From Limonium bicolor (lineage: Eukaryota; Streptophyta; Magnoliopsida; Caryophyllales; Plumbaginaceae): DNA of 64,000 nt. Within the stretch, counting starts at the first letter, position 1; each line of letters opens with the position of its first letter. Below the pieces are notes generated by a model. The model was not told the DNA's origin. It saw nothing but the letters and a program-made list of their open reading frames with translations, and did not search any database. Of the stretch, positions 63,135 through 64,000 are shown piece after piece. Position numbers and translations under genes: made by a program. Location of the stretch: assembly GCA_023374045.1 (NCBI GenBank), contig CM041779.1:268966131-269030130 (forward strand), in the 5' to 3' direction.

Positions 63135-64000
63135 TTAGGGTGGAGTCTTCTCTCTATCTGAGAGACGGGTCGATCTTTAGTCACTCAGTTCTAAAAGAGA
63201 ATATGCGAAGGGTGAGGCGCGTATTCTTTTGGTTAAGGCGTAGAATATTTGTGCACTCTCCCAAACACGTTCTATTGGGCCCACCACGCTTCTCGCTCCA
63301 TAATGAGGTGCAACCCACGTATATAGGGCGTTGTTTGCCCTTTTTTGTTCCTAAAGGTATATTATAGATAATTTATTAGCAGCAAGTTATTAATGACCTC
63401 TTTTCAATATGACAGTGTCATTCACGATCTTTTTGTTTAATTTAGAAATGGCGGTATTTCAGTCGGTGTTGTATCGTTACTTGTACATGCATACGATTAG
63501 GTCTAAGTCGTATCCAGATGTTCTGGATTACTAGCACAGAATATGTTTTGAATTGTTATTATCTTCACTCATTTGTTTGTAGTTGAGGTGAAGTATAACA
63601 TTGGCTATCGTTTGTTGTTAGTGCTCTTGCACTAGTCTCTGAAATTTTGGATGTATTAGCTTATGAATTCCCGGAGATAATTCTTGTCATCTCTTATCTC
63701 CAGGTTGTTTTGTTCCGGAGTGACACATTAATTGAAATATTTGTTATGTGCTTCGTGTTATTGTATATTGTATTTTTTGTATATTGGTCTTACGCCAATA
63801 TTTGTATGATTCATCCCTCTTTTGCTAGCGAAATCCATTGTTGTGTTTCATATTGAGCCTTGCATTTTTTGGTATCCCGTATGGGTATGCTCTTTGGAAG
63901 TTGAGGCATTTTTCCCTCGGGTATATTCTATATCCTTTCTATTTTTCATGTTGTTCAACAGGAATGTAATTGTATGTTTATGAGTTCCTGTGTGGATTAT

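Larger units (their letters stand above)
62581..64000 (-). mobile_element. 3' interior of element C (chromovirus), running off the window
   Basis: It follows the 3' LTR of C on the plus-strand map and holds, in sense, the chromodomain remnant (63134-62985), a 370-bp untranslated stretch and the PPT. From about 63140 to 64000 no frame on the minus strand stays open across a recognisable integrase motif. Plus-strand ORFs at 63140-63367 and 63647-63856 have no family signature. Confidence 0.6.

Overview
The window is intergenic repeat DNA from a large plant nuclear genome, probably a eudicot, though the sequence does not fix the species. I find no intact host gene, rRNA, functional tRNA or CRISPR array. 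Almost every base belongs to LTR retrotransposons or one CACTA-type DNA transposon, inserted into each other. Coding remnants are plant Ty3/Gypsy: Athila-type gag, protease, RT, RNase H, integrase and a third ORF, plus the end of a chromovirus polyprotein with a chromodomain.

Layout. The outermost host is C, a minus-strand chromovirus (Tekay/Del-like). Its long 3' LTR is spread over 11499-13962, 27401-27869, 56253-57444 and 61607-62580, and its internal 3' end (PPT, chromodomain remnant) lies at 62581-64000. Five blocks sit in or against it. (1) B, plus strand, 3' LTR 5799-11498, itself interrupted by A (minus strand, 5' LTR 891-5194, tRNA-iMet-type PBS at 875-886). (2) G, 13963-27395, a complete minus-strand element with 5.6-kb LTRs, a 2.28-kb non-coding interior and a TTAAC target duplication. 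(3) E, about 27870-56252, a plus-strand lone LTR related to G, enlarged by two insertions. (4) Inside E: Athila-1 (31023-38670, TSD AACAA, gag-protease only) and a CACTA element (40672-55952, TSD ATT); inside the CACTA: Athila-2 (40881-54620, TSD GTAGG, full gag-pro-pol plus third ORF, all broken). (5) F, 57445-61606, a lone minus-strand LTR. The deepest stack is C > E > CACTA > Athila-2.

How the parts work. A, B, C and G share one plan: LTRs read TGAAAYACCCC...GGGGYGTTACA in sense, the PBS (seen in A and G) matches initiator-Met tRNA, and a small hairpin precedes a G-rich PPT (seen in B, C and G). The two Athila elements have 1.6-1.8 kb LTRs, a tRNA-Asp-type PBS, a TATA-like box with an upstream array of GTCCG/CGGAC inverted repeats, and a conserved non-coding 3' region. 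Athila-2 also carries an internal stretch laid out like its own LTR promoter just upstream of its third ORF. That stretch, and the recurrence of unrelated GC-rich hairpin arrays in several LTR families, are the least explained features here.
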